Assembly: GCF_021462225.1 (NCBI RefSeq)
Contig: NC_061804.1
Location: forward strand, 8,793,740 to 8,857,739
DNA from: Girardinichthys multiradiatus
Taxonomy: Eukaryota > Chordata > Actinopteri > Cyprinodontiformes > Goodeidae
DNA length: 64,000 nucleotides
Direction of reading: 5' to 3'
Under the pieces are notes generated by a model that saw nothing but the letters and a program-made list of their open reading frames with translations, did no database searches and had not been told where the DNA came from. Numbering within the stretch: position 1 is the first letter of the stretch; the number at the start of each line of letters is the position of its first letter. The position numbers and the translations under genes were made by a program. Positions 1 to 10,410 of the stretch are shown here, piece by piece.

Positions 1-177
1 CAGCGACTCAGTGTTTTTTCCTAATGATTTCAGATTTGTTTGTGCTTTTACAAACTTTTCTGGGCATGATTGGTGTATTGATTTGGACCTTTTAATGTTT
101 CATTTGAACAGGTATTTTTTCCCTTTCTACACTGTCAAAAGTTTACATCAAATATACATTCATATTCAGTAAATAAG

Positions 178-357
178 GATATTATTGAAAACTTTATTTC
201 AGTAACTCTTTTCACAAAGTGAAACACACGGTTATAGATTAATTACACACAGACTGATGTTTTCAAGCCTTTATGCCTGTTGATTATGATTTTCAGCTTA
301 CCGCTAATAAAAACATGACATTTAAGATTAGAATTTTACATCAGACCAATAAAAACA
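178..357. repeat. Old Tc1-type transposon terminal segment, copy 1
   Basis: This stretch aligns well by eye with 27233-27420 in the same orientation, and its beginning with 41262-41318. Shared blocks include TTTATTTCAGTAACTC, AAGTGAAACAC, GTTTTCAAGCCTTTAT and CATTTAAGATTAGAAT. From knowledge of fish Tc1 families, this is the terminal inverted repeat region of a Tc1-type element; a matching opposite end is seen near 60970-61170. No transposase is attached to this copy. The transposon class is an inference, the repeat relationship is seen directly. Confidence 0.65.
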
Positions 358-1662
358 TTTTTTTTTTGTTTACTTTTTTTTTTCTAACAAGGAAGAGGTT
401 CTATTATGATGTGGGTCTGCAGCACATACATACAAAATCATATGTGTAAACATAGCAGGTTTTATTTTGTAAAACCAAACCTAAATATCTTATTTTGAAT
501 AATATCTGACTACATTTTGTCATTCCCACCATAGTTGCTCTTCAGCATGTCACCGGCGGAACCTTCTCAGTACCAGTATTGCTCCTGTTTTTTGATTTAA
601 AAGTAGGCGTAAGTGTTAAACTGTGTGCTCACAGAGTGGAGGAAAAACATCCTGTTGCAGAGCGAGCAGTGGTCTGCACACTTCTGCAACTCGCTCAACA
701 ACCTGTGCTTTTAGGGGTTAACTCTGGGCTGATGCTGATTGGTTGTCGGAAATATCAGAAATAGAGCTGTTTCCATGGAAACACGTCATCCTCAGGTGGA
801 CCAATGGAAAGAGGGGCCTTGTCAGACAGCGGTGTGGTTAAAAGTGAGAGATCAGTTTCAACAGAGCAAACTGGACTTCAGGAGACCTTTGTTGGAAAAA
901 ACGACATTATTCATAAATAAATGACTCTTTTATTGAAGAACGCGGTTTAAAGGGGCGGGGCTCACATCAACCACATCCTGTGTGGGTCTTTTTCTGACAT
1001 TTCCAGCTTTCTCCCTGAGGTCTGAATTTTGTCTCAAATCCTTCACCTCTCTGACTGAGTTTGGTGAATAAATCCCTGATATCATTTTGTTTAAAGAGAT
1101 AAACGATCCGTCCTCTAAGGAAGTAAGAGGGACGTTCTGGTTCACTTCTTGTGTCTAGAGGACCCAGCAGTGTGTGTAGAAACATGCTGGTTTTCACCTG
1201 TCGTGGAAGGATGTTTCTGGAGCTCTGCTTCATGGTCCCAGGTAAAATGTCTCAACTGATCATTAACTAGAGCCACTTAAAAGAAGATCAGAAAAGATTT
1301 ATTTCACTGTGTCTACTTTGATTTCCACATTTTAAAGTAATTAAACGGCGATACATAAATGACGACCATCTGATGTAGTGGGAATATCTGCATATATTTC
1401 ACAGGAGAAAACAAAGTGGTCGACTTCTTGTGAGAAACTCTTAGCTTCTAATGTTCTCTGTGGGCAGATCCAATTGTCACAAATAAACTTATTTATGTTA
1501 TATTTATATCAGTTTGTAATTTTATGGTAAATTTGAATTTTAAGAACTGGTGGACACTAGATGCCACACAAACCTCTTGCTTTGGCAGCAAACTCCAGTG
1601 TTAATTTAAATATTTTGTGTTGTTACAAATTTAGTCATTTTTTCAACACTATTTGATCCTGT
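358..1662. other. No recognisable gene; A/T-rich, with one weak exon-like signal
   Basis: There is no recognisable mobile element or protein family here. Several overlapping frames on both strands at 579-1233 show no motif. A short frame at 1183-1240 begins with ATG and ends at a GTAAAA splice-donor-like site, but the peptide (starting MLVFTCRGR) is not clearly hydrophobic enough to be a signal peptide. I treat it as chance. Confidence 0.4.
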
Positions 1663-1667
1663 AAATT

Positions 1668-2325
1668 TGCTATGAATCAGAAACAAGCGGACCCAAGAGT
1701 CAGCCAGACACAGTACTGAAAGTTTAAAAGGTTTATTCAGCCACAGGAAAACATCACACAGGTAACACTCCTCACAGCTTCCAGGAATCACTGAGGCAGT
1801 GACTTGTAGTCTCTCCAGATTTTGCAGGGATCAGAAAAGTCACTAACCTGCTTTTGTCTTGAGTGGAACTTGAAACCCAGAGGGGAAACCTCAGTGGGTG
1901 GCAGGCGGTGATCTCCACAGCACAGGTAAGAAGTGACTCCAGGCTGAATAATCCAAGGACAGAAACAGGGTCAACGATAGGAACAAGAGGCATCAGGCAA
2001 GGGGCAGGCAGAGGCATAAACCAGATGCAGGAAACAAGGTCGACAACCAAAATCCAAATAGTCTGACAGGGAGCAGGCATAAATCCAAAAGGCAAGGCAA
2101 GGTCAAGAACAATGATCAGACAGGAAGGAACGCTGGATATCTACTCACACGAATGGCTTTCAAAAATCTGGCACCGTCTGCTTGTCAGAGTCAGTATATT
2201 TCAGGGAAGACACAGGTGCTTGGCACGCCACAGATTGCACTACACTGCAGCAGCCACTAGGAGCATCTAATCTGCTGATTGCAGCCAGGGAGACAGGGTA
2301 GAGCAGACGTGCCAGAATTATAACA
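1668..2325 (-). mobile_element. LTR-like element (solo LTR type) with 5-bp target duplication
   Basis: On the minus strand the unit starts TGTTATAATTC and ends with CATAGCA, so it has TG...CA termini. It is flanked by perfect 5-bp direct repeats AAATT at 1663-1667 and 2326-2330. TG...CA ends plus a 5-bp duplication are the hallmark of an LTR integrated by a retrovirus-like integrase. Read on the minus strand there is an AATAAA polyadenylation-like signal near the end, then a GGGTCC block, the same layout as the LTR-like units at 3293-3833, 8464-8870 and 41757-42287. It has no coding capacity. The frames at 1772-2095 and 1863-2066 lie inside it and look like chance. Confidence 0.65.
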
Positions 2326-2330
2326 AAATT

Positions 2331-3292
2331 TAAGAATATTATTTTAAAATTTCAGTGACATTGAAAAGGTGACGTTTTGGATGAAGGGTGGTTTGACGGG
2401 ATTCAATCCCACGGCGTCTGGTTGCTAAAAGTCACTAATCCCACTCTGTTTGTGCCGTTGTTTCAGATCGTATCCCCAGAGGCTCAGTTTTAACAACTAT
2501 TTATGGTAAAACAGATGATGTGAAACATAATGCCCTTTAAAACCCTGCACCCTGAAACTTCAACTCTAAAGTGTCTGTTTTGGTTTATGGAATAATCTTT
2601 AATTCAATAATGGTCAGTCAACACAGTTTGTTTCGTATTTTCCTTACAAGAAGCTGGACTTTCCTTTGGTAAAGTCCTTCTCTTCACCACTTCTCCAGGC
2701 TTTCCCAAGAACTGTCAGAGTTTGTTTCTTTTTTGTTTTTTTACCTTGTCCTGTCTGGCAGAGTATCGCTCAGAATTGTGTCTGAGTGCCAAGAAATTGC
2801 CCAACAGATTTACTTTCACAAGCAGAGCATCACAGCTAATGCTTTACAGCTCTGCTTGATATTTATAAAATAAACTTTATTATAAACTTCTTTGGGAATA
2901 TTTCAATTGTTACAGACACAGACTGAAATGAAAAGGAAAAAAGAAGCTCAAAAAAGAGAGAGATGGGGGAAAAAGGATGAAAGTGGAGGAGAGAAAGAAG
3001 GATGAAGAGAATACAAGATTACACCCTGCTTGCTTATACACCTGCAGCTGTTTTTTTTTTTTTAACAAAATAGTACACGGTAATTCTGAATGTAAAATGT
3101 ACTTAGTGAGAGGTGCAGCCCAAGATAGAACATCTGTGTATCTGTCAACACCTGAAGCTTAACACCTGTGAGTATGAGTGTGGACGCGCTTTTGTATACA
3201 AGGTTTCTCCACAAAAATATGCAATAGCGAGTGTGAGGACCCACAGGCCTGCCCCATGGTCCCTGGACGGACACTGAGGAGATCCGAGCCAC
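2331..3292. other. No recognisable feature
   Basis: A/T-rich sequence with a purine-rich patch around 2925-3010 and short homopolymer runs. I see no gene, no inverted repeat ends and no match to the other repeats of the window. Confidence 0.4.
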
Positions 3293-3833
3293 TGTTATGA
3301 TCTGGGGTTGTTTGGTTTTTGGTTTCGGTTTTTTTCTTATGTTTTTCACAGTTAAGGTTTTGACTCGTTCTTTTGTTATTATTCTTCTTAGATTTTGAAT
3401 CATGCTTCTGTTATTTTCCTGGTCATGCTTTAGTTTTGTCGTCTTGTTCATGTTTTGTCAAGTTTGGTTTGTGGATCTGGTTATGCTTTTGCTTCATGTT
3501 TTTTCTAGTTTCAAGAGTCTCTGTTTTTGCCGCAGCCACGTTTTGTTCTGTCTGTCAATTAAGTTTATTCGGTTCACCTGCCCAAACTAATCTGTCTTCT
3601 AGCTCCACCTGGTTTACTTTCCATATATACACTCCTGTTCAGTTGTTCTTGGCGGAAACATTTCTCAAACCAAGTCTTGTTTTTTTGATCATGCCATGCC
3701 TGTCTTGCCTGCCCGTTTGTTTTGTTCCTGCCTCCTGTAGTGAGTGAATTTTTTGTTATTAAATCTTTTGCACTTACCGTCATGCTGCCTTCTGGTCTGC
3801 ATTATGGGGTCCTATATCTCACAAACCATAACA
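3293..3833 (+). mobile_element. LTR-like unit upstream of the repeat-rich ORF
   Basis: The unit begins TGTTATGATCTGGGG and ends ACCATAACA, giving TG...CA termini with a short inverted repeat (TGTTATG/CATAACA). It is the same family as the minus-strand element at 41757-42287, which has perfect target duplications. Shared blocks are the CTGGGGTTGTTTGG start, a T/G-rich body, an ATTAAA signal near 3760, CATGCTGCC, GTCTGCATT and TGGGGTCC. It is thymine-rich on the plus strand. A coding frame starts 2 bp past its end. There is no matching unit downstream of that frame, so the element is either incomplete or not a standard LTR retrotransposon. Confidence 0.6.
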
Positions 3834-3835
3834 GA

Positions 3836-5097
3836 ATGTTTCCGCACACCACGGACCCCGCGGACACGTTGAAGGCAGACGCCTTGGATCGCTGGGTTGA
3901 ACGGCAGAAGGAGGAGGCGATGAGGAATCTGCCGACCGACCTGGAGGTTCTACCCTCTCCACTGCTGCTGGAGCAGATGGAGCGTGAGGCGGTTCAGCGC
4001 TGTTCTCCGCCTGCTCCCCTGGCTACGCACTCTGGTCCGGCAGTGAAGTCTTCGGCCTCCTCCCGCCGCAAGAGACGTCGACGCGGAGCGCCTTCCTGTG
4101 GTTTGGCTGCCAAGGAGGTGGTTTCCCTGCCAGCCGACGTGAGGGAGCTAGTAGTCCCGCATCTTCGTCTGCCACAGCACTGTCTGCCAGGCTCGCTGCA
4201 CCTCCGCCCATGCCGTCTGCACTCGCTCCAGCCCGGTGTTCTGAGGCAACACCTGACGAGCTGGAGAAGCGCTTGAGGTTCTATGCACGCCAGATAAAGA
4301 GCTTCAGGAGGACCAGCCTCATGTATTCCTCTCCTGAGCTGATGGACAGAATCAGGCAGATGGTGAGGGATTATGAGGCTGCAGTAAGGCAGTTTTACTG
4401 TCGTCCACCTCCTTCCACGTCCGGACTCCAGGGAGCTGTTGCTGCTGCTGCTGCAGAGCAGCCCACGCCAGGACTCCAGGGAGCTCTTGCTGCTGCTGCT
4501 GCAGAGCAGCCCACGTCAGGTCCACAGCCAGGTCTTCAGCCTTACTCCAGGCCTGACACACCACAGCCTGGGATGACGCCTGACCCTAAGTCAGCCTCAA
4601 CCCCCTCCACACGGCGTAGAGGACGTCGTAAGAGGGACGCCCCGGCTCAAGTCATCGGGGGCCCCGGCGACGCCTCTGCTCACGCCACTGAGGGTCCGGC
4701 TGATGCCTCAGCCTCTGTTCACGCCACCGAGGGTCTCGGTGACGCCTCAGCTCCTGCTCACGTCACTGAGGGTGTCTGCGACGCATCAGCTCCTGTTCCT
4801 AGCCTGCAGGGGTTCAATGAGGAACTGGTCCTTGTTCTGGCTTCTGAACCCTGCGACGAGGGGTTCGAGGAGGAAGCGCAGCTGAACCCTGTTCCTGAGG
4901 GATTTAAGGAACATTTTGTCCTCGTTCTGGCCTTTGAACCCAGAGATGAGGGTTCGCCTGGCTCTGCTTCAGCCTCTGAGGGTTCGCCAGGCTCCACGCC
5001 TCCGGAGTTCCAGAGTTTCTGGGGGGTCATCTACTCTGCTTGGTCACCCGCCGGAACTCTGTGCCTGCTGGGGACGACCCCCTGGTCGTCCGCCTGA
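3836..5097 (+). pseudogene. Repeat-rich ORF of an LTR-associated multicopy element, frameshifted
   Basis: I recognise this as the kind of protein predicted in many copies across teleost genomes, but I know of no established function. The first segment (3836-4276) starts MFPHTTDPAD and contains WVERQKEEAM and PSPLLLEQMEREA, followed by a basic RRKRRRRG patch. The reading frame is then lost between about 4156 and 4210. The second segment, in another frame, has LEKRLRFYARQIKSFRRTSL, MDRIRQM and AVRQFYCRPP. After that come two 16-residue alanine/glutamine repeats of 48 bp each (about 4425-4520), a set of TEG..DAS repeats, and a duplicated LVLVLASEP/FVLVLAFEP motif. No zinc knuckle, protease or reverse transcriptase is visible. 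The higher G+C than its surroundings fits a mobile origin. A gag-like structural role is possible but is inference only. Confidence 0.6.
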
Positions 5098-5216
5098 ACT
5101 TTGTGCCTGTTTCTGTTTATTTGTGACAAGGGTTGCCCACTTTGCAGTGCAACTACATAGTTTTGACACTCTATGTCTTTATTTATATACACAGTTCAAC
5201 AGACAGTTCAGACAGG

Positions 5217-5241
5217 GTGTATGTGTGTGTGTGTGTGTGTG
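5217..5241. repeat. Short (TG)n microsatellite
   Basis: An almost uninterrupted run of TG dinucleotides of about 25 bp, preceded by a CACAGTTCAACAGACAGTTCAG stretch with a small internal repeat. Confidence 0.85.
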
Positions 5242-5441
5242 ACTGAAAGGAGGCTGGTTCTCACGGAGATAACGATGATCTCACACACACAGGGAGGAAG
5301 GCATACCAGAGCAGAAAACAAAGCGGAGTGCAGGTGCCTTGCAACACAAAGTTTTTACATGAGTGATAACAAGTCCTCACACCCATCCAACAGATCGGAA
5401 GACCTCCAGAAATCCAGCATTGCTATCACTCAAGGGTTGTT

Positions 5442-6075
5442 TCAGAATTTGGTTAAAATAATGTCTGACTTGAAGGTATCTATAGAAGTCAGCTTTTCTA
5501 AACCATACTCAGCTTGTAAAGCTTCAAAACTTTTAAATGACCCTTTGTGAAGAAATGAATTGAAGCATGTGAGGCCCCTAAAAGACCACCTCTTGAATCT
5601 GTCATCACTTTTGTTGGGTTCAAAATCAGAATCGTAGCCGCACCATCTCAACATTCTGGATGTGACTTCTAGTTTACATATTTTAATTACGCTTTTTAGG
5701 GGGTAAAATAGACAGTCCAATAGGGGGTCTTCTGAAGCCATCAGTTCACTCTGGAGTTTAACATCTGTCAAGAGGGCCATTATTGGAATACCCCTCACAG
5801 TGGTACCTTCCAATTCCTTCCAACCTGATGTGTAGGATGCTGAACCAATACAAACTAATGGCCTCATCCGGGCGGTGTAATAGTAATCCCGTAGACATGG
5901 GAGGCCCATTCCCCCCTTTTCTTTCCTCAAATGTAGTGTTTTGTATTTGATCCTAGCTCTTTTCCCTCGCCATTGATATATAGATATTAACCTATCCCAA
6001 TCCTGAAATTGTTTGGGAGGTATTTTCAGTGGACGGCATTGAAAATAATAGAGCATGCGTGGGAAAACATTCATT
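5442..6075 (-). pseudogene. L1 ORF2 C-terminal region
   Basis: This open stretch of roughly 200 codons encodes the part of L1 ORF2 that follows the reverse transcriptase: NVFPRMLYYFQCRPLKIPP, IYQWRGKRARIKY, and GGMGLPCLRDYYYTARMRPL. These blocks are conserved among vertebrate L1 ORF2 proteins. It continues through WCGYDSDFEPNKSDDRFKRW to a stop near 5442. It has lost its upstream catalytic domain, so the fragment has no enzymatic activity. Confidence 0.8.
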
Positions 6076-6091
6076 CGAATTGACTATCCTA

Positions 6092-6290
6092 GAAGGCGAC
6101 TGTGGCTCAGTAGGAAGAGTAGTCATCTTGCAATCGGAAGGTTGTGGGTTTGATTCCAGCTTCCTCCTGCTGTATGTCAATGTGCCCCTGGGCAAGGCAC
6201 TTAACCTCAAGTTGCCTACCGATCTGCATATCGGTGTATGAACGTGTGTGTGATTGGGTAAATGTGGCTCTAGTGTAAAGCGCTTTGAGC
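6092..6290 (+). mobile_element. tRNA-derived SINE, copy 1, sitting at a deletion in L1
   Basis: The head has RNA polymerase III promoter boxes: an A box TGGCTCAGTAGG near 6104 and a B box GGTTTGATTCC near 6148. The body reads GGCAAGGCACTTAACC and the tail GTAAAGCGCTTTGAGC, which resembles the 3' ends of L2-type LINEs and would explain how the SINE is copied. It matches 62599-62850 closely, but stops about 40 bp earlier than that copy. It lies between L1 sequence coding SVLN (right side) and NVFPRMLYY (left side), which are far apart in an intact L1. Confidence 0.85.
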
Positions 6291-6293
6291 ATA

Positions 6294-6660
6294 ATGTTTA
6301 GAACACTTACAGGTCTGTAGTTCCCACATTCTGATTTATCCTTTCCCTCTTTAGGAATAACCGAAATTATTGTCTCTCTCCATGAGGGGGCAATTTCATT
6401 CTTTTCCATCACCCAATTGAACACCCTGACCGGAGTTGGGATTAAGAGGTCTTGCATGGATTTATACCACTCAGGGGTGAAGCCGTCTGGTCCTGGAGAT
6501 TTCCCCCCCTTCAATCTCTTGATTGCTTCTTTTACCGCCTCATATGTTATCTTGCTTGTTAATTGATTATTCTGGTTATCTGTAACCTTAGGCAGGTGTA
6601 TTGAGTCTAAAGACTTATCGATCATTTGCTGTTTGAGGTTGAGTGTATAGGTGTTCATAA
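6294..6660 (-). pseudogene. L1 ORF2 reverse-transcriptase N-terminal fragment
   Basis: About 120 codons on the minus strand carry YEAVKEAIKRLKGGKSPGPD, GFTPEWYKSM, and ETIISVIPKEGKDKSECGNY followed by RPVSVLN, which are the first conserved blocks of a LINE reverse transcriptase. The frame then runs into the SINE insertion, so the residues beyond SVLN are SINE-encoded and meaningless. The catalytic aspartates are not present anywhere in this copy. Confidence 0.85.
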
Positions 6661-7168
6661 AACTTTTGGAAACATTGTTTAATTCCTTCAGGACTTGTTT
6701 CTAACTGTTTTGTTGAGGGGTTCCGTATTTTATGAATATTTCTGTCTGCCTGTTGCTTTCTTAATTTGTATGCTAGGAGCCTTAGTGATTTCCCACCTGT
6801 CTCGTAGTAACGTTGCTTAGTCAAAAGAAGCTTTTTCTGTATTTCAACATTATTTATTTAATCTATTTCTCTCTTTACATCTAAAACTTTTGTCTTAATT
6901 TCTTTTTTCAAAGTTAATGAGTGTTCGTTTTGTAGTTTTTTCAATTCTTCCAGTTCTCTGAACCTCTTCTGTCTAGATTTTTTCTCATAAGAACAAATTG
7001 ATATTATCCTGCCTCTTGTCACAGCTTTTAATGCATCCCACAGTATTGTTGGTGTCACTTCCCCATTATCATTAAGATCAAAGTAGGATCCAATTTCAAA
7101 TTGCAGTTTTTCTTTAATTGTACCGTTATTTAGAATATTTGAGTTCATCCTCCAGGAATTGAATTTCC

Positions 7169-8463
7169 GTTTTCTGACTGACTGAATTAAATGAATAACT
7201 AAATGTATAAATGTTATAAATAAGAAGCAGATTTTGCTTAAACATCCACCTCTGTTCAGATTAGACTTTTCATGAATAAGGGAAGAGGGCTGCGGCTCTC
7301 TGCTCGTCTCCACTTGATTGAGCATTTCATCCCACCAGCTAGAGCTCAGTGTTACTGAGGAGTTCTGCAGAACAAAAATTCCACAGAGAGATCCAAACAA
7401 TAATTCATAAGTCTGCTTCATCACACCTTTTTTACATTTTATTTTATGTTTTTTTTACGGGAGTTGATGCTTTGGTTTTCAAAGGTTTGATCCCAGCAGG
7501 CTCCCGTCTTTTGTCTGACTCCCTGACTTTTGGTTTCTCAGGATAAATCTTTAGTATGTTTAAAACTTTGTCAGCATTTAAGTGTTTTTAATTCCTAATT
7601 GTGAGTTTTAAAAAAGTGTAAACATTCATACAACTGCTTCTTTCTTTATTAAGTGGAAAATGTTGAGTTTTCATGTTTTTCTAAAAGTGTAGTAACTTTT
7701 AGACAAAAGAAAATTGATTTTTCAAAGTGTTTGCTTTTTAATAACTTAACTTTTTATCGGAAGGTGAAGGCAGGCATGCGCTCTGTGAACGCTGCTGAAA
7801 AGATGGAAACAAAACATGAAGAGCTTTAAAAAGATTAGCTAGAAACATGAACACAACTTTGATTGTGATTTATTTACCTCCTCTGGCAATCCACACTGAT
7901 TACTACATTAAAGTTGTGGTCTAAACCCTTTTATAATATTTTATAAGCCTTATTATTCAGCAGAGCACTACTAAAGACTCATAATATGCCGTATGTTTTA
8001 ACAAAGCCAAAGGATTATTTTCCTCCTAAAGGCCTAACCATTAGTGAATAAAATCTGCACATGAAGTACAGGACAGGTTACTGCTTAAACAGCCTCAGGC
8101 ACAGGCCCAAGCATTATATTCCTTATGGTATGCAATGCCATTGAAAGGAACACAACTCAGAACCATAACAAAAAGACCTTCAGGCTTTTAACAGCCAGTT
8201 TGTTGCATTACTGAGTAAAAAAAAAAAAATCTAAAATGTAGTTTTATTAATACATGGAGTCCCATTTCTCCTTTAACTGTGGGATAAGGAGGTTTTATGG
8301 AGTAGAATGAAAATAGTTTTTCAGAGTTTTTAACATTAAGTTAAAAATAAGAAAAGAGTCTGATAGTTTTTATTTGAGGAGTTTAATGAAAAAGGTTCAA
8401 AATGTTTGAATTACAGTTATGCAGTAATTTATCTTAATTTGAACTGGAAGATATTTATTGGTT
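7169..8463. other. No recognisable gene
   Basis: A/T-rich sequence with no protein family, inverted repeat or match to other parts of the window. The frame at 6858-7424 owes only its L1 part to real coding sequence; its N-terminal half, beyond about 7168, is flanking DNA. Confidence 0.4.
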
Positions 8464-8870
8464 TGTGCCATTTTGTTTTAGTTTTGCTTAGGTAGTGTTA
8501 ATTAGTCCCTTCTCCCATGCTTTAGTCTTTGTATTAGTTTCACCTGTTCCTTTAGCCTCCCTGCTTCCATGTCACACCTGTTACTAGTTCTTTTGATTAC
8601 CTGCCCTTTGTTACCCTCTGTATATTAGTTGGTCTAGTTTCATTGTCCTTCACTGGTTCCTCCCATTCACAACCTCTGGTTAAGTTCTGTTTGTGCTATG
8701 CTCCTGTTATTAGAACTCATGTAAGTTTTTGGACTTGACTCATGTAAAGTTCCTGCAGTGATTTTGCTACATTTTTGGAAAGCCTATGAATAAAGATAAA
8801 GCCTTCCTTTAACATGCTGCTGCCCAGCTCTTGTCTGTACTTTGGTCCACTTCAGCCGCAGAACATGACA
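8464..8870 (+). mobile_element. LTR-like 3' portion, probably 5'-truncated
   Basis: The right end has the same order of signals as the other LTR-like units here: an AATAAA signal near 8788, CATGCTGCTGCCC, a TTTGGTCCAC block and a CATGACA terminus. The left limit is set at a TG dinucleotide but has no supporting target duplication (GTAAC follows the right end and is not found on the left), so the 5' part may be missing. There is no coding capacity. Confidence 0.45.
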
Positions 8871-9118
8871 GTAACACAACTAACTGGAACGCAGAAGAAA
8901 AGTTCTTTCTGGAGCCTGATGAATGTGAATAATGAACACAGACAAAAGAATGAGGGGGGAAAAAATTGAAGAATATATTAATCTTAACAAGGGGGGGAAA
9001 ACATAAGTATACACTCGAAATTATATACTCAGGTTCATATGAAGAGCCAGTTCATTCAAAATTAAATAAATACTGCTATTGATAAATTATTAATAAATAT
9101 CCCCATGAAATAAAACAA

Positions 9119-10410
9119 AATAATTATGTTAAAATAAATTTAAATAATTCATTTCAAGATTAATTTACATAAAGATTTATTTATTTATTTCATAATGCAG
9201 TTTTATTTTGTGACACTTATCTTGTAAAGCTACTTTACGTATTTAAAGGATTTTTACTTTTTAACCCCGTTTTTCATCTTAAGCTCTTTTTATTTCATGT
9301 TCTTATATTCAAATGAGGGGGCGGAGATTTATCTGTGGGGCGGCGCTGGGACAGCAGGACCGAGCTCAATTCGTGACAGTGGCCGGCAGAAGACAGCATA
9401 CCAGAGGGAGCCAGGGGATTCTGCGAGGGTGCCAGACCGGCCGTAGAAGTCTGCCACGGCGGTTGCCACTGTTTTTGTGGAAGCTATTTGTGCAATAAGT
9501 CTTCGTCATCCTTTTAGCACGTCATACACACACATAGTGCTATTTATTTTCCATAACGCTGTTTATTAAATAATATCCAATAATGACATCATAATTTGAA
9601 AGTAATTACTGACTAATAGGCAATAGTAACAATAACAACATCCCATTTGCCGATAATCAGCATTGGCTTTCACAAAAACAGCAGCAGCCGCTGTGGAAGC
9701 ATGTTAAAGGCTTTTATAGCCGGTCTGGGATCCTAGTGGCACCCTGTGGCAGCCTCGTGGCCAGGGACGTCCATAGAGTGCCAGCGTGTTTTTAAGCATT
9801 TATTTATAATTTTCTGTGAGTTTATTCTATAATAAACCGACTGTTTGTGCAATAAGCCTTTGTCATTCTTTCAGCACGTCATTCATACATAGGCTACACA
9901 TAGTGCTATTTCTTTCCAATCTCAAGTAAATGCAGCCACCTTATGTTTTGGGTCTAACGCTATTTATTAAATAAAAACCAATAAAGACATCATCATTTAA
10001 AAGTAACATCCTATAGCAATAATGACATCCCGTTTGCCAATAATCGGTGGCAGGCTTTTACAGGCGATCTGGCACCTTCTGGCATCCTTGCAGAATCCCC
10101 TGGCTTCCTCCGGCATGGTGTCTTCTGCCGGCCACAGCCACGAACTCAGCTCGGCCCTGCTGTCCCAGAGCCACCCAGCAGATAAAACTCCGCCCCCTCA
10201 TTTGGATATAAGGACATGAAATAAAAAGAGCTTAAAATGAAAAACGGCGTTAAAAAGTAAAAGTCAGTGAAATACGTAAAGTAGCTTTACAAAATAAAAG
10301 TGTCACGAAATAAAACTGCATTATGAAATAAATAAATCTTTAAGCAAATCAAATAAATCTTGAAATGAATTACATAAAATAAGGTGAAAATTTATTTTAA
10401 CATAATTATC
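9119..10410. mobile_element. Foldback-type non-autonomous element with long inverted arms
   Basis: The left arm (9119 to about 9467) and right arm (about 10026-10410) are inverted copies of each other, clearly alignable over about 350 bp. Both contain AAATGAGGGGGCGGAG, GGCCGGCAGAAGAC, GCCAGGGGATTCTGC and, at the very ends, ATAATTATGTTAAAATAAAT. Between the arms, 9487-9760 and 9840-10085 are imperfect direct repeats (TTTGTGCAATAAG, AGCACGTCAT, CCAATAATGACATCAT-like blocks), the second one running into the right arm. No transposase is present and I cannot identify a target duplication. The superfamily is unknown to me. The short frames at 9313-9498 and 10022-10219 are the two arms read on opposite strands and are not genes. 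Confidence 0.7.

Larger units (their letters stand above)
5440..7168 (-). mobile_element. 5'-truncated, internally deleted L1-type LINE
   Basis: Minus-strand fragments in several frames match the ORF2 protein of fish L1-type LINEs in the right order. From 7168 downwards: the end of the endonuclease (FNSWRMNSNILNN, then WDALKAVTRG), the linker (CFQKFYEHLY), the start of the reverse transcriptase (LKGGKSPGPDGF and GNYRPVSVLN), then a gap filled by a SINE, then the C-terminal region (MNVFPRMLYYFQCRPL, GGMGLPCLRDYY). The endonuclease N-terminus, the catalytic ADD box and all of the palm domain are absent. At least three frame changes make it non-functional. The 5' truncation near 7168 is typical of LINE insertion. 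The 3' end is not sharply defined; no poly(A) tail is evident. Confidence 0.88.

Noticed and set aside
3373..3747. A 124-codon plus-strand frame
   Set aside because: It lies inside the LTR-like unit, in T-rich DNA, and has the low-complexity Phe/Leu/Cys composition that T-rich DNA gives by chance.
3293..5097. Endogenous retrovirus
   Set aside because: No protease, polymerase or envelope motif is visible and no primer-binding site follows the LTR-like unit.
6100..6160. tRNA gene at the SINE head (also at 37979 and 62605)
   Set aside because: The A and B boxes are present but the cloverleaf is not complete and each is joined to a SINE body; these are tRNA-derived SINEs.
9313..10219. Two short G/C-rich frames at 9313-9498 and 10022-10219
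   Set aside because: They are the two arms of the foldback element read on the same strand, so they would encode unrelated proteins from the same DNA.
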